Shown: positions 8,195-17,162 of the stretch, piece after piece | Layout: every line of letters begins with the position of its first letter | Position numbering within the stretch: position 1 is the stretch's first letter | NCBI GenBank assembly: GCA_050290785.1 | Contig: JBNKIR010000011.1 | Location: forward strand, 19,896 to 83,895 | Origin: JAAGZL01 sp050290785 | Lineage (GTDB): Bacteria > Pseudomonadota > Gammaproteobacteria > Chromatiales > Chromatiaceae | DNA: 64,000 bases | Direction: 5' to 3' | Program-made: the position numbers and the translations under genes | The notes under the pieces: generated by a model | The model's input: the letters and a program-made list of their open reading frames with translations, nothing else | Database searches by the model: none | What the model was told of the DNA's origin: nothing

Positions 8195-9145
8195 TTAGCC
8201 GTTACCTTTGACCTGTTCAATAGCCTTGCGCTGTCTTTCTACAAAATCATCTCCGGCATTATATCCATGGAGTTTTTGCGTGTATTGTCTGACGGCCGCC
8301 TCGACCAGGATGGCGATCTCTTTGCCAGGGGCGACCGGGATGGTTACCTGGGGTAGTTTGAGGCCCAGGAGTGAATATTCTGAGAAGCTGCCATAGAGGC
8401 GGTCTATCATATTGATTTCCTGGTGTTTCATCCGCTTCAAATGGATGATCAGGGATAGATATTTGCTCTGTTTGATGGCGCTGTCGCCGAACATGCTTCT
8501 GATGTTCAGCAGCCCCAGCCCCCTGATCTCCAGGAAATCCTGGAGCAGCGGCGGACAGTGCCCGCTTATGATGTCGGGGGCGATCCTGGCAAACTCTGGC
8601 GTATCGTCGGCGATCAGCATATGGCCACGATTGATCATCTCCAGGGCCAACTCGCTCTTGCCAATGGCCGAGTCGCCGGTTATGAGCACGCCGATCCCGA
8701 AGACGGCCATGAACACCCCATGCACAACGGTCCGTTCAGCAAGTATGTGTGTCAGGTGATACTGGAGGGAGTTTTGCAGCAGGTTGTCGTTATGGGGGGA
8801 TTTCAGGAGAGGAATGGCGTTTTTATCTGCTGCGGCTATCAGGTCATCGTCCGCCTTTGCCCCGGCAGCCAGTATTACCGCCGCTGGACGCCCCTTGACC
8901 AGCTTTTCAATGGTTTTCTGCTTTTTGTGCGGGGACATGCCATCAAATGTGGCCTGTTCTGCCGGTCCGATGATCTGGATCCGGTAGGGATGGATCAGGT
9001 TCATCAGGCCGGCGGAACCGTGCTGCTCCGCTTCTGGGAAGTCCCCTCTCAGGCTTTTTCCCTGACCATCCTTACCGGCCAGCCACTTTAGCCCCAGCGT
9101 CTCCTGTAGGGTTGAGACGAGGTAGCCTGTGGTGACATCCGTCAT
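8195..9145 (-). CDS. hprK: HPr kinase/phosphorylase
   Basis: A 316-residue bifunctional enzyme that phosphorylates and dephosphorylates HPr on Ser46. The C-terminal catalytic domain has the P-loop GDSAIGKS (about 157-164), the conserved His in TVVHGVFM (about 142) and the family signature EIRGLGLLNIRSMFG. The N-terminal domain is the usual MurF-like fold. HprK is classic in Firmicutes, where it drives catabolite repression; in Proteobacteria it accompanies ptsN/rapZ and appears to gate the regulatory phosphorelay. Overlaps ptsN by 4 bases. Confidence 0.96.
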   Translation of the reverse strand: MTDVTTGYLVSTLQETLGLKWLAGKDGQGKSLRGDFPEAEQHGSAGLMNLIHPYRIQIIGPAEQATFDGMSPHKKQKTIEKLVKGRPAAVILAAGAKADDDLIAAADKNAIPLLKSPHNDNLLQNSLQYHLTHILAERTVVHGVFMAVFGIGVLITGDSAIGKSELALEMINRGHMLIADDTPEFARIAPDIISGHCPPLLQDFLEIRGLGLLNIRSMFGDSAIKQSKYLSLIIHLKRMKHQEINMIDRLYGSFSEYSLLGLKLPQVTIPVAPGKEIAILVEAAVRQYTQKLHGYNAGDDFVERQRKAIEQVKGNG

Positions 9146-9612
9146 GCACCTTTCTCAAGGTTCTTCCAGTGGGAAAAGTGCTGCATGACCTCTTCCGGTT
9201 GGGTTGCCCTGCGCAGTTTTTCACAGAAACCGGCATTGCTGAACATGGATGCCAGTTGGGCAAGGAGCTGGAGATGTTCCTTGGTCGCTGACTCCGGAAC
9301 CAGTAGACCGAAGATCAGATCTACTGGCTGGTTGTCGATGGAGTCAAAGTCCACGCCCGCCTCCAGTTGAATAAATGCGCCATAGGCCTTTTCGATACCG
9401 CTGACCCTGGCATGGGGCAGGGCGATTCCGTGCCCAAGCCCGGTGCTGCCAAGGCGTTCTCTTTCCAGTAACTTATCAAAGGTCTCGTTGGCGCTGAGCT
9501 CAGGTGTGGATTGGGCAAGGAGCTCTCCCAGGCTCTGGAGTGCTCGTTTCTTGCTGGTTGCAGAGTTTCTGCAGCTAATGCGCTCAGGGTCGATGAAGTT
9601 TTCGGAAAACAC
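9142..9612 (-). CDS. ptsN: PTS EIIA-Ntr regulatory protein PtsN
   Basis: A 156-residue EIIA-Ntr protein. The phosphorylatable His is residue 67 in LGHGIALPHARVSG, the family signature. PtsN is the last acceptor of the nitrogen PTS relay and regulates potassium transport, sigma-54-related processes and other targets according to its phosphorylation state; which of these hold here is unknown. The gene sits in its canonical place downstream of rpoN and hpf. It is about 30 bases after hpf and overlaps hprK by 4 bases. Confidence 0.96.
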   Translation of the reverse strand: MFSENFIDPERISCRNSATSKKRALQSLGELLAQSTPELSANETFDKLLERERLGSTGLGHGIALPHARVSGIEKAYGAFIQLEAGVDFDSIDNQPVDLIFGLLVPESATKEHLQLLAQLASMFSNAGFCEKLRRATQPEEVMQHFSHWKNLEKGA

Positions 9613-9641
9613 TTTTCAGTACCAATAATTTAACTGCCTAT

Positions 9642-9971
9642 TTAGCCATCTGCCTGTTCCAGACCCTTTATCCCAGCCCCGCTTCTGTGACTGGTGCTTT
9701 TCTCTTTATATTTCTTTACCTGTCGGTCCAATTTATCGACCAGTACGTCGATTGCAGCATACATATCTTCCTGAGTCGAGTCAGCATATACATCCGTTCC
9801 ATTTAAATGTAGCGTAGCTTCCGCTTTCTGGCGAAGTTTTTCCACGCTTAGGATCACATGGACGTTTGTTACTTTATCAAAATGGCGTTCCAGGCGCTCA
9901 AACTTGCTGTCTACATACTCTTTGAGGGCTTTGGTGATGTCGATGTGGTGACCGGTCAGACTAATCTGCAT
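9642..9971 (-). CDS. hpf: Ribosome hibernation promoting factor, short form
   Basis: A 109-residue protein beginning MQISLTGHHIDITKALKEYV, the beta-alpha-beta-beta-beta-alpha fold of HPF/YfiA proteins, with EKLRQKAEATLHLNGTDVYA in the middle. Short HPF binds the small subunit and, with RMF, forms inactive 100S ribosomes in stationary phase. The gene is found right after rpoN in most Proteobacteria (formerly called the sigma-54 modulation protein), as here with a 25-base gap. The C-terminal tail after the conserved domain is short and basic. Confidence 0.96.
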   Translation of the reverse strand: MQISLTGHHIDITKALKEYVDSKFERLERHFDKVTNVHVILSVEKLRQKAEATLHLNGTDVYADSTQEDMYAAIDVLVDKLDRQVKKYKEKSTSHRSGAGIKGLEQADG

Positions 9972-9996
9972 GGTTTACTCCTTGGTTTATTGGCGT

Positions 9997-11472
9997 CTAG
10001 ACAAGACGCTTTCGTTCATTTGATGGCGGTATGGCCATCGCTTCGCGATATTTGGCTACTGTCCGACGGGCTATGTTTATGCCCTGATCGCTCAGAATGC
10101 CAGCTATCTTGTTGTCACTTAAGGGTTTATTTGGTTTCTCTGCAGTGATCAGTTTCTTTATGAGCGCCCTGATCGCAGTGGCAGAACACTCTCCTCCACT
10201 GCTGGTCCCGACGTGGCTGGAGAAGAAATACTTGAATTCCAGTGTGCCTCTCGGGGTATGCATGTATTTATTTGTTGTGACCCTGGATATGGTGGATTCA
10301 TGCATATCAACGGCTTCCGCTATATCCCTCAGCACCAGGGGGCGCATGGCCTCTTCACCATAATCGAAGAAGCCGCGCTGGAATTCCACGATTTTAGTGG
10401 CAACCTTCAGCAGGGTCTCGTTTCTGCTCAGCAGGCTCTTGATGAACCAGCGTGCCTCTTGCAGATGATTTTTCAGATAGTTGTTGTCATCGCTCTGATC
10501 GGCACGCTTGATCAGGTTGGCGTACTCGGTGTTTATGCGTAGTTTAGGTGTGGTGCTTGGATTAAGCTCCACCCTCCAGGCCCCGTTCTTCCTGGTTACA
10601 AATACATCAGGGATTACGTATCTGGCCTCTGTTTGTGCTATGGACGTTCCTGGATGCGGATTAAGTGATCGAATCAGATTGGTTACCTGCTTCAGTTCCT
10701 CATCATCGATCTTTAGGCGGCGTTTTATCTGGGCGTGGTCCTGGCGTGCCAGAAGGTCGAAGTGATGTTCGATCAGATCAATTGCCTCATTCAGCCATGG
10801 GGTATCTCTTTTCAACTGATTCAGTTGTATCAGTAGACACTCCCTGGGGTTCCTTGCGGCCACACCAGGTGGGTCGAACTGCTGTATCCTATGCAGTACC
10901 GCCTCAATCTCATCGATCTGGATATCGTCACCCGCTACGGCTATGAGGATATCCTCCAGATCGCAGGTCAGATATCCGTCTTCACTTACGCTGTCGATTA
11001 TGGTGGTGGCTATGGCGCGGTCTATATCACTGAAAGGTGTGAGCTGCATCTGCCAGGTAAGGTGATCGTGCAATGTCTGGGCAGTGCTGCATTGGGTCAG
11101 GTAGTCTGCGTTACCGTCTTCCCTAATCTGATTTGAGCCGGATGAGGGGGGTAGGGTACTGTCATAGATGTCGTCCCAAGCGCTGTCTGTTGCCAACTCT
11201 TCCGGTAGATCGCTTGCTTCCGGATCCAGCTCCATTTCGTTGTTGCTGTCTACTGTTGTATCTTGCTTGGCATCTATATGTTCGACGCCGTCCGTCATCT
11301 GCTCTTTGTTTGTTGCATCTTCTTCCGTCTCCAGCATCAGGTTGGAGTCCAGTGCCTCCTGAATCTCCTGCTGCAGGTCGAGCGTGGAGAGCTGCAACAG
11401 GCGTATGGCCTGCTGCAGCTGGGGAGTCATGGTTAGATGTTGCCCAAGGCGAAGCTGCAGTGTCTGCTTCAT
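9997..11472 (-). CDS. rpoN: RNA polymerase sigma-54 factor RpoN
   Basis: A 491-residue sigma-54. Region I (MKQTLQLRLGQHLTMTPQLQ and following leucine-rich helices, residues 1-50) binds activators; an acidic region II follows (about 50-120); the core-binding domain and HTH (DIAEAVDMHESTISRVTTNK) precede the RpoN box ARRTVAKYRE (about 468-477), which reads the -24 element. All key parts are present, so the protein should be active. It is needed for promoters of nitrogen fixation, pili and other functions; a candidate target, cowN, is at the other end of this window. A 285-base gap separates it from lptB, long enough for its own promoter. Confidence 0.98.
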   Translation of the reverse strand: MKQTLQLRLGQHLTMTPQLQQAIRLLQLSTLDLQQEIQEALDSNLMLETEEDATNKEQMTDGVEHIDAKQDTTVDSNNEMELDPEASDLPEELATDSAWDDIYDSTLPPSSGSNQIREDGNADYLTQCSTAQTLHDHLTWQMQLTPFSDIDRAIATTIIDSVSEDGYLTCDLEDILIAVAGDDIQIDEIEAVLHRIQQFDPPGVAARNPRECLLIQLNQLKRDTPWLNEAIDLIEHHFDLLARQDHAQIKRRLKIDDEELKQVTNLIRSLNPHPGTSIAQTEARYVIPDVFVTRKNGAWRVELNPSTTPKLRINTEYANLIKRADQSDDNNYLKNHLQEARWFIKSLLSRNETLLKVATKIVEFQRGFFDYGEEAMRPLVLRDIAEAVDMHESTISRVTTNKYMHTPRGTLEFKYFFSSHVGTSSGGECSATAIRALIKKLITAEKPNKPLSDNKIAGILSDQGINIARRTVAKYREAMAIPPSNERKRLV

Positions 11473-11735
11473 GTGGTCTTGCTACGAAAAAAGTTGGTAC
11501 ATAATTTGTATGTTCTCACAATTACATTCTAGTAAAAACTCTGTGCAAGGTGCAGTGAAAAGTGGAGTATTTATTTTATATTTGGCTGATGCCAGTCAAT
11601 TAATATTACGATTTCTCTCTCTCTTTCCTATTGCCCTGCTTCGGACAGAAGTGGTTACCCCTCCGCTAATAATCGGCTAATTTATATTACAAGTGGAGAT
11701 AAAGTACTAGATAATCGGTTTAATAACGAAAATAG

Positions 11736-11750
11736 TGGGGTTATTCCCCA
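11736..11750 (-). terminator. Possible weak hairpin between lptB and rpoN
   Basis: Eight bases after the lptB stop, the minus strand can form a 5-bp stem TGGGG-AATAA-CCCCA followed by a modest T-rich stretch (CTATTTTCG). It is short and the T run is interrupted, so at most it attenuates read-through from lptB into rpoN. The rest of the 285-base gap (11473-11757) is AT-rich with no gene visible; it probably contains an rpoN promoter that I cannot place. Confidence 0.3.
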
Positions 11751-11757
11751 AAACAGC

Positions 11758-12483
11758 CTATAGACTGAAGCTTTTGCCCAGGTATACCAGGCGCACCTCT
11801 TCATTGTCCAGGATTGCGTTTGGATCACCTTCGGCGATGATCTTGCCCTCATTGATGATGTAGGCGCGATCACATATGCCCAGGGTCTCGCGTACGTTGT
11901 GATCGGTGATGAGTATGCCGATGCCCTTGCTGGCCAACTGCCTTATTATCTTTTGAATATCCACCACAGAGATGGGGTCAACACCGGCAAACGGTTCATC
12001 CAGCAGGATAAATCTTGGATTGACCGCCAGGGCGCGGGCGATCTCCAGGCGCCGGCGTTCTCCACCAGATAGGCCCATGGCCATATTCTCTCTTAGATGG
12101 CTCAGGTTGAAATCATGCAGCAGTCTGTCGCAGATCTCTTCCCGCTGATCTTTGGAGAGCTCGGGGTTGGTCTCGAGTATGGCCAGGATGTTATTTTGTA
12201 CATTCAGTTTACGAAATACCGATGGCTCCTGTGCCAGATAGCTCAGTCCGCGCTTGGCGCGATGGTGCATGGAGAGTTGAGATATATTCTCCTCTCCCAG
12301 ATATATCGATCCATGTTCCACCGGTATCAGGCCTGCGATCATGTAGAAACTGGTGGTCTTGCCGGCACCGTTGGGTCCAAGCAGCCCTACGACCTCGCCG
12401 TTTGATACCTCTATGGATACCCCTTTTACAACGGAGCGGCTACGGTAGTGTTTTTCCAGATCAAGGGCGGCCAGTCGGGTCAT
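11758..12483 (-). CDS. lptB: LPS export ABC transporter ATPase LptB
   Basis: A 241-residue ATPase with Walker A GPNGAGKTT, signature LSGGERRRLEIARAL, Walker B FILLDEPFAGVDP and switch His in ITDHNVRETL; the pattern LSGGERRR and DEPFAGVDP is typical of LptB. It powers extraction of lipopolysaccharide from the inner membrane with LptF/LptG and LptC (LptF and LptG are not in this window) and passage along LptA to the outer membrane. Overlaps lptA by 4 bases, part of the Kdo/LPS-transport block. Confidence 0.97.
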   Translation of the reverse strand: MTRLAALDLEKHYRSRSVVKGVSIEVSNGEVVGLLGPNGAGKTTSFYMIAGLIPVEHGSIYLGEENISQLSMHHRAKRGLSYLAQEPSVFRKLNVQNNILAILETNPELSKDQREEICDRLLHDFNLSHLRENMAMGLSGGERRRLEIARALAVNPRFILLDEPFAGVDPISVVDIQKIIRQLASKGIGILITDHNVRETLGICDRAYIINEGKIIAEGDPNAILDNEEVRLVYLGKSFSL

Positions 12484-13001
12484 TGTTCTTCACTTTTCTT
12501 CTTGGATTTTATGGTTACACGCACTCTATGTTTGCCTTGGGCGCTGGTGCCGCCTTTGATGAGAGATTTCTTGCGGTCGTAGGCTATACGATCACTCTTG
12601 AAGGTGTCTTTGTCCTGGGTGAGTTCTGCATTTCCGATGAGATAGAGCATGTCACTATCCACGTAGTACTCCATGCGTGAACTGTGGCCCTTCACCGGTT
12701 TGCCTCCGTCTTTAGGTGTTTGGATGATGCGTGCCGGTCTGCCAACTGCCTTGATCTGGTCTGATTTATTCTCGTTTTGTATGACAGTGATTCGATCTGC
12801 GGTTAGGCGGATGCTGCCCTGGATGAGTACTACATTTCCTTTGTAAATGCTGGTGTTTTCACCTTCGTCGATCTCTACACTATCCGCCTCTACCTCGATG
12901 GGTTTGTCTACATCACTCTCCAGGGCAAGGGCGGAGATCGGTGCACATACCAGTAGTGCTGAAGTTAAGAGTGATTGCAATGTTATTTTAATTGACCTCA
13001 T
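12480..13001 (-). CDS. lptA: LPS transport periplasmic protein LptA
   Basis: 173 residues: a signal peptide (LQSLLTSALLVCAPISALAL) and an OstA/LptA beta-jellyroll domain, recognisable in PIEVEADSVEIDEGENTSIY, the usual start of the repeat of beta strands. LptA oligomerises to form the periplasmic bridge carrying LPS from LptB2FGC to LptD. The C-terminus is lysine-rich (TIKSKKKSEEQ). It overlaps lptC by 14 bases and lptB by 4. Confidence 0.95.
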   Translation of the reverse strand: MRSIKITLQSLLTSALLVCAPISALALESDVDKPIEVEADSVEIDEGENTSIYKGNVVLIQGSIRLTADRITVIQNENKSDQIKAVGRPARIIQTPKDGGKPVKGHSSRMEYYVDSDMLYLIGNAELTQDKDTFKSDRIAYDRKKSLIKGGTSAQGKHRVRVTIKSKKKSEEQ

Positions 13002-13551
13002 ATTTTCCTCTTACTTTAGCGGGAAATTTAATCCGCATAGGCGTGGCAAGCCAGGCCTGCATCCCTTTTGATGTGATCCAATTCTTCGGTTCGGTAATGG
13101 TAATCGACTCTTCTGTTTCCGCATAGTCCTGTTCCGGCTGCACCCTGAGATTGCGGGTGACTATGTGTACCTGGTCGGCATCGGCGCTCTTCGGACGGTC
13201 CATGGTCACCTTGCCCTGGAGCAGCAGGAGTTCCCCGTCACCGGATAGCCAGCCGGTTTCGGATTGTATCGTCCACTTCGGGATATTTTTCTCAAATGTG
13301 GTCAGGATTGGTTGCTCCAGTTCGGTGGAGTCGTCATCCGGATAGTGAATCATGCGTGTGGCGCTAAGGCGTTTTTCCGGCCTGCCGTCTTCACCCATAA
13401 GGGTGGTGGTGAAGTCCTTCAGGTAGTAATCCATCTTATGTTGTTCAGATGATTTTTTCGTCTCATCTGTTGCCAGGGTGGAGACCAGCCACTGCGTAGT
13501 TACGGCAAGTCCGGCCAGGATGATTCCGATTATAATATTTCTTTGCCCCAT
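12988..13551 (-). CDS. lptC: LPS export system protein LptC
   Basis: A 187-residue bitopic protein: N-terminal helix (IIIGIILAGLAVTTQWLV) and a periplasmic LptC domain with the recurring pattern DYYLKDFTTTLMGEDGRPEK. LptC receives LPS from the LptB2FG complex and hands it to LptA. Position between kdsC and lptA, and length, are as in other gammaproteobacteria. Sequence conservation is low in this family, so the call rests on context as much as on sequence. Confidence 0.93.
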   Translation of the reverse strand: MGQRNIIIGIILAGLAVTTQWLVSTLATDETKKSSEQHKMDYYLKDFTTTLMGEDGRPEKRLSATRMIHYPDDDSTELEQPILTTFEKNIPKWTIQSETGWLSGDGELLLLQGKVTMDRPKSADADQVHIVTRNLRVQPEQDYAETEESITITEPKNWITSKGMQAWLATPMRIKFPAKVRGKYEVN

Positions 13552-13563
13552 TGGATTGTTTGA

Positions 13564-14082
13564 TCAGTACCTGGCTATGATGTCATCGAAGGTGCTTTGT
13601 GCTTGCATGATCGCTTCACATACTTCGCGGGCGGCACCCTTGCCACCAGCCGAGCGGGTCTGCCAATCAGCCTGTTTCACTACCTCCTTGGTGGCGTCCT
13701 GCACCGCGATGGCCAGACCCACTTCGCGCATGATGCACAGGTCGAGCAGGTCGTCTCCCACGTAGGCGATCTGCGTGGATTCCAGTCCCAGCCTGTTTTT
13801 CAGGTCGTTAAACGCCTTGAGTTTGTCTCTCTCTCCCTGGTAGACATGTTTAATGCCTAGGTTCTGCATGCGATTGCTGACCACCATGGAGTTGCGGGCC
13901 GATATGATCCCTATCTTTACCCCGGAATCCTGCAACATCCTCATGCCATGGCCGTCTTTGGCGTTAAATGCCTTATACTCCTGTCCGTCATCCCCCATGA
14001 TCAGACTTCCATCGGTCAATACCCCGTCCACGTCAAATATCACCAGGCGTATCTGTTTGAGTTTGTCTTCTATCTGATTCAT
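13564..14082 (-). CDS. kdsC: 3-deoxy-D-manno-octulosonate 8-phosphate phosphatase KdsC
   Basis: A 172-residue C0-type HAD phosphatase with motif I VIFDVDGVLTDGSL (nucleophile first Asp), motif II IISARNS, motif III Lys and motif IV YVGDDLLDL. It hydrolyses Kdo-8-phosphate to Kdo for the LPS inner core and works as a tetramer because it lacks a cap domain, consistent with its short length. It is 20 bases downstream of kdsD and 12 before lptC. Confidence 0.96.
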   Translation of the reverse strand: MNQIEDKLKQIRLVIFDVDGVLTDGSLIMGDDGQEYKAFNAKDGHGMRMLQDSGVKIGIISARNSMVVSNRMQNLGIKHVYQGERDKLKAFNDLKNRLGLESTQIAYVGDDLLDLCIMREVGLAIAVQDATKEVVKQADWQTRSAGGKGAAREVCEAIMQAQSTFDDIIARY

Positions 14083-14102
14083 CTGGTTATGCTTTAACGG
14101 AC

Positions 14103-15110
14103 CTAGACCACACCTGCCATTAGCAGGTCATGCATGTTTATCGCGCCGATGAGATGTCTGTCCTCATCCACTATCGGTATGGCGTTGATCTTCTTTTCCT
14201 GCATGATCTGCAGGGCCTCGGCGGCGAGCATGTCCGGTCTGGCGACCTGGCATGGACTGGTCATCACCTCGGATATACCGCAGTTGTGTACATCTATACC
14301 CTGATCCAGGGTGCGCCTCAGATCACCATCGGTATATATTCCGATGACGTTGTCTTCTGCATCTACCACAACAGTCATGCCCAATCCCTTGGCGGTCATC
14401 TCCATTAGACCGTCCCGCAGGGATGCGTTCAGCCGTACCCGTGGAATCTGCTCATCAGAGTGCATGATATCACTTATGTGCAGCAGGAGACGGCGACCAA
14501 GCGTGCCTCCGGGGTGGGACTTGGCGAAGTCGTCCTCGGTAAAACCGCGCGCCTCCAATAGGGCGATGGCCAGGGCGTCTCCCATCACCAGTGCCGCCGT
14601 GGTGCTGGAGGTGGGTGCCAGATTCAGCGGACAGGCCTCCTGTTCCACGCTGACGTCGATATTTACGTCAGCCTCCCTTGCCAGGGTCGAATCGCTGTTT
14701 CCGGTCATGGTTATCAGCGGTGCACCCAGGCGCTTTATCAGGGGCAGAATCGTCAGCAACTCAGAGGTTTCACCGGAATTGGAGAGGGCCAGGACCACGT
14801 CGTTTGCGGTTATCATGCCCAGATCGCCATGGCTGGCTTCACCAGGGTGTACAAAAAAGGCGGGGCTGCCGGTGCTGGCCAGTGTTGCGGCGATCTTGTG
14901 ACCGATGTGTCCGGATTTCCCCATGCCCAGTACCACGATCCGTCCCTGGCAGGAGAGCATAAAGCCGCAGGCAATAGCAAAATCGTTATTTATCCGCTCG
15001 CTTAGGGCCTGGATCGCAGTGGTCTCATGCCTGATGACCGCCTTTCCCAGTGACTGAAACCGTTCGGATTCATCTGTCGGTAGTTGTGGTTTGTCTTGCA
15101 TGTTATCCAT
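14103..15110 (-). CDS. kdsD: D-arabinose 5-phosphate isomerase KdsD
   Basis: 335 residues: a sugar-isomerase (SIS) domain (about 40-190, with GMGKSGHIGHKIAATLASTG and HPGEASHGDLGMI) and two C-terminal CBS domains (about 210-335). It converts ribulose-5-phosphate to arabinose-5-phosphate, the first dedicated step of Kdo synthesis. The start ATG overlaps the last base of the upstream yrbG-like gene stop. The SIS substrate-binding residues and TSSTTAALVMGDALA helix are intact. Confidence 0.96.
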   Translation of the reverse strand: MDNMQDKPQLPTDESERFQSLGKAVIRHETTAIQALSERINNDFAIACGFMLSCQGRIVVLGMGKSGHIGHKIAATLASTGSPAFFVHPGEASHGDLGMITANDVVLALSNSGETSELLTILPLIKRLGAPLITMTGNSDSTLAREADVNIDVSVEQEACPLNLAPTSSTTAALVMGDALAIALLEARGFTEDDFAKSHPGGTLGRRLLLHISDIMHSDEQIPRVRLNASLRDGLMEMTAKGLGMTVVVDAEDNVIGIYTDGDLRRTLDQGIDVHNCGISEVMTSPCQVARPDMLAAEALQIMQEKKINAIPIVDEDRHLIGAINMHDLLMAGVV

Positions 15111-16084
15111 TATACGGGTACTTGGGTGTCAAAAAACAGCATCCCCTGGTAGGAGATGAAGGCGCACAATAGCAGTAGACCCTCTAATCTGTTGATTCTG
15201 CCGTTGCGGCGGAATCCGTAACTCATCATAAACATCAACAGGGTAAGCCCTATCATGACCGGCATGTCCCTGCTCATGATCTCCGGACTAAAGTCGCCCG
15301 GAGATATCAGGCCGGGCATCGGCAGTACCGCCAGCAGGTTATACATGTTAGAACCTATGATGTTTCCTATGGCGATATCGTGTTCCTGTTTCATGGCGCT
15401 GGTGATGCCTGCGGCGAGCTCAGGCAGGCTGGTACCCAGGGCCACGATGGTTAGACCGATGATAAGATCACTTACCCCAAACGCCTGGGCGATATTTACA
15501 GCGCCCCAGACCAGCATGCGAGAACTGAGCAGAAGCAATATCAGGCCGATCATGAACCAGGCGCTGGCGGCAGCGGTGGACATATCTTCCGGTATCTCTG
15601 CATCATACTCGACCCGCATTGGGTCACTGCTGCGGCCACCAATGCCTATGCGTACCATTCCGTATAGCACAAGCAGTAGCGCCAGCAGGAGAATAACGCC
15701 GTCCATGCGATCCAATACCCCATCCAACATCAACACCATGGCCAGCAGACAAACCGCCAGCAGCATAGGAAATTCGCGCTTCAGGATATTGGATTGAACG
15801 GTAAGTGGTGCCACCAGGGCGGTGATCCCAAGGATCAGGGCTATATTTGCAATGTTAGAGCCAATGGCGTTGCCGATGGCCAGTCCGGGATTGCCCTGTA
15901 TGGAGGCCATGGCGGATACCAGTACCTCTGGTGCCGAGGTGCCGAATCCTACGATGGTCAGGCCGATCAGCAGGGGTGACACCCCCAGGTTGCGCGCAAT
16001 GGCGGCGGCGCCGGTGATGAATCGATCCGAACCCCATACCAGGACCACGAAGCCGAAGATGATTGCTGCAATGTCCAATAACAT
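15110..16084 (-). CDS. Calcium/sodium antiporter family protein (YrbG-like)
   Basis: A 324-residue membrane protein with about ten hydrophobic helices arranged as two inverted repeats, each containing the alpha-repeat motif: GFGTSAPEVLVSAMASIQGN with GNAIGSNIANI in the first half and ALGTSLPELAAGITSAMKQ with GNIIGSNMYNL in the second. These are the cation-binding repeats of the CaCA exchanger superfamily. YrbG-type genes open the kdsD-kdsC-lptCAB block in many gammaproteobacteria, as here; why calcium exchange is linked to LPS genes is not settled. Confidence 0.94.
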   Translation of the reverse strand: MLLDIAAIIFGFVVLVWGSDRFITGAAAIARNLGVSPLLIGLTIVGFGTSAPEVLVSAMASIQGNPGLAIGNAIGSNIANIALILGITALVAPLTVQSNILKREFPMLLAVCLLAMVLMLDGVLDRMDGVILLLALLLVLYGMVRIGIGGRSSDPMRVEYDAEIPEDMSTAAASAWFMIGLILLLLSSRMLVWGAVNIAQAFGVSDLIIGLTIVALGTSLPELAAGITSAMKQEHDIAIGNIIGSNMYNLLAVLPMPGLISPGDFSPEIMSRDMPVMIGLTLLMFMMSYGFRRNGRINRLEGLLLLCAFISYQGMLFFDTQVPV

Positions 16085-16095
16085 TTAGGGTCTGT

Positions 16096-16554
16096 TCAGT
16101 CGATATAGAATTGCTGGCTGAATTTTGCATTTATCGCCCTTTTCTCACCCTCAGGGGTGATCTCAAGGGCGAAATTCACTATCTCGCGGTCGATTACCGG
16201 GAAGTCTCCGATGTAGTAGATGGCGTCGTCTTCCACTATCTCCACCAGCCCGATCTCTTTAGGGATGCCGCTGAGGGCGATGGCGTCTATCTTGATTTCG
16301 GCCTTGACCGCCTTACCGCTGGTGCCAGGACTCTCTTTGATGACGCTGATATTTACCAGTCCCCGGAATTTGCTGCGTTGGATGTTATAGGCCTTGGCTA
16401 TGGCCGGGGTCAGAAAGTCGGCCTTTAATGCATTGTGATGAATGGTGTAGCCGTTGCTGCTGGTGCTGTTTTCCGCGAGTGCCGGTGCGGCAATCACCAT
16501 TAAAACGCAGAGAAGAAAAGCGGTAATTTTGCTATATGGATTTATCTGTTTCAT
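16096..16554 (-). CDS. DUF4426 domain protein, exported
   Basis: A 152-residue protein with an N-terminal signal peptide (ITAFLLCVLMVIAAPALA) and a DUF4426 domain, identified by the phrase YTIHHNALKADFLTPAIAKA and by position right after metW, as in Pseudomonas and many relatives. The function is unknown; it is predicted to be periplasmic. ATG 16554 is chosen because it directly precedes the basic n-region of the signal peptide; an in-frame start 33 bases upstream would overlap metW. Confidence 0.88.
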   Translation of the reverse strand: MKQINPYSKITAFLLCVLMVIAAPALAENSTSSNGYTIHHNALKADFLTPAIAKAYNIQRSKFRGLVNISVIKESPGTSGKAVKAEIKIDAIALSGIPKEIGLVEIVEDDAIYYIGDFPVIDREIVNFALEITPEGEKRAINAKFSQQFYID

Positions 16555-16565
16555 AAGTGTGTTTT

Positions 16566-17162
16566 TTAAGTATCGCCGCGCTGACAACGAAAGATGGCAA
16601 TCTCACCCATCATGTTGGGCAGAAAACTGATATTTGTTCGATGGGCGTGATCTACAACTATGCGATCCAGGATGTGGATGTTATGCAGATGGCACAGGGT
16701 TTCGAAATCCTTAACGGTACATAGGTGTATGTTCAGGGTGTCGTACCACTGGGCCGGCAGGGTTCGGGATACCGGCATCTTGCCGCCGAAACCCAGCTGT
16801 ATACGGTTTTTCCAGTATCCGAAATTGGGGAAGGTGACTATGCCTTCCCGTCCCACCCGCAGCATCTCCGTCAGGAGCAGATCCGGGAAGTGTACCGCCT
16901 GCAGGGTCTGGGTCATGATTACATAGTCAAAGGATTGCTCGTCGAAATCACTCAACCCGGCATCCAGGTCGCGCTGAATCACGTTTATGCCTTTGCCTAT
17001 GCACTGGATTATATTCTCCGGGACGATCTCAAGACCGTAGCCGGTGACTCCGAGTTCATCACGCAACATGCAGAGCAGGGCGCCGTCACCGCAGCCCAGG
17101 TCGAGCACGCGGGATCCAGGTTTGATCCACTGTTTGATGTTTGCCAGGTCGGGCCGCTGCAT
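16566..17162 (-). CDS. metW: Methionine biosynthesis protein MetW
   Basis: A 198-residue class I methyltransferase-fold protein with the SAM-binding motif VLDLGCGDGALLCML (about 19-33). MetW is encoded with MetX in many bacteria and is needed for full homoserine acyltransferase activity in several of them. The start codon shares one base with the metX stop (TAATG), so the two are translationally coupled. Whether it retains methyltransferase activity cannot be told from sequence. Confidence 0.95.
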   Translation of the reverse strand: MQRPDLANIKQWIKPGSRVLDLGCGDGALLCMLRDELGVTGYGLEIVPENIIQCIGKGINVIQRDLDAGLSDFDEQSFDYVIMTQTLQAVHFPDLLLTEMLRVGREGIVTFPNFGYWKNRIQLGFGGKMPVSRTLPAQWYDTLNIHLCTVKDFETLCHLHNIHILDRIVVDHAHRTNISFLPNMMGEIAIFRCQRGDT

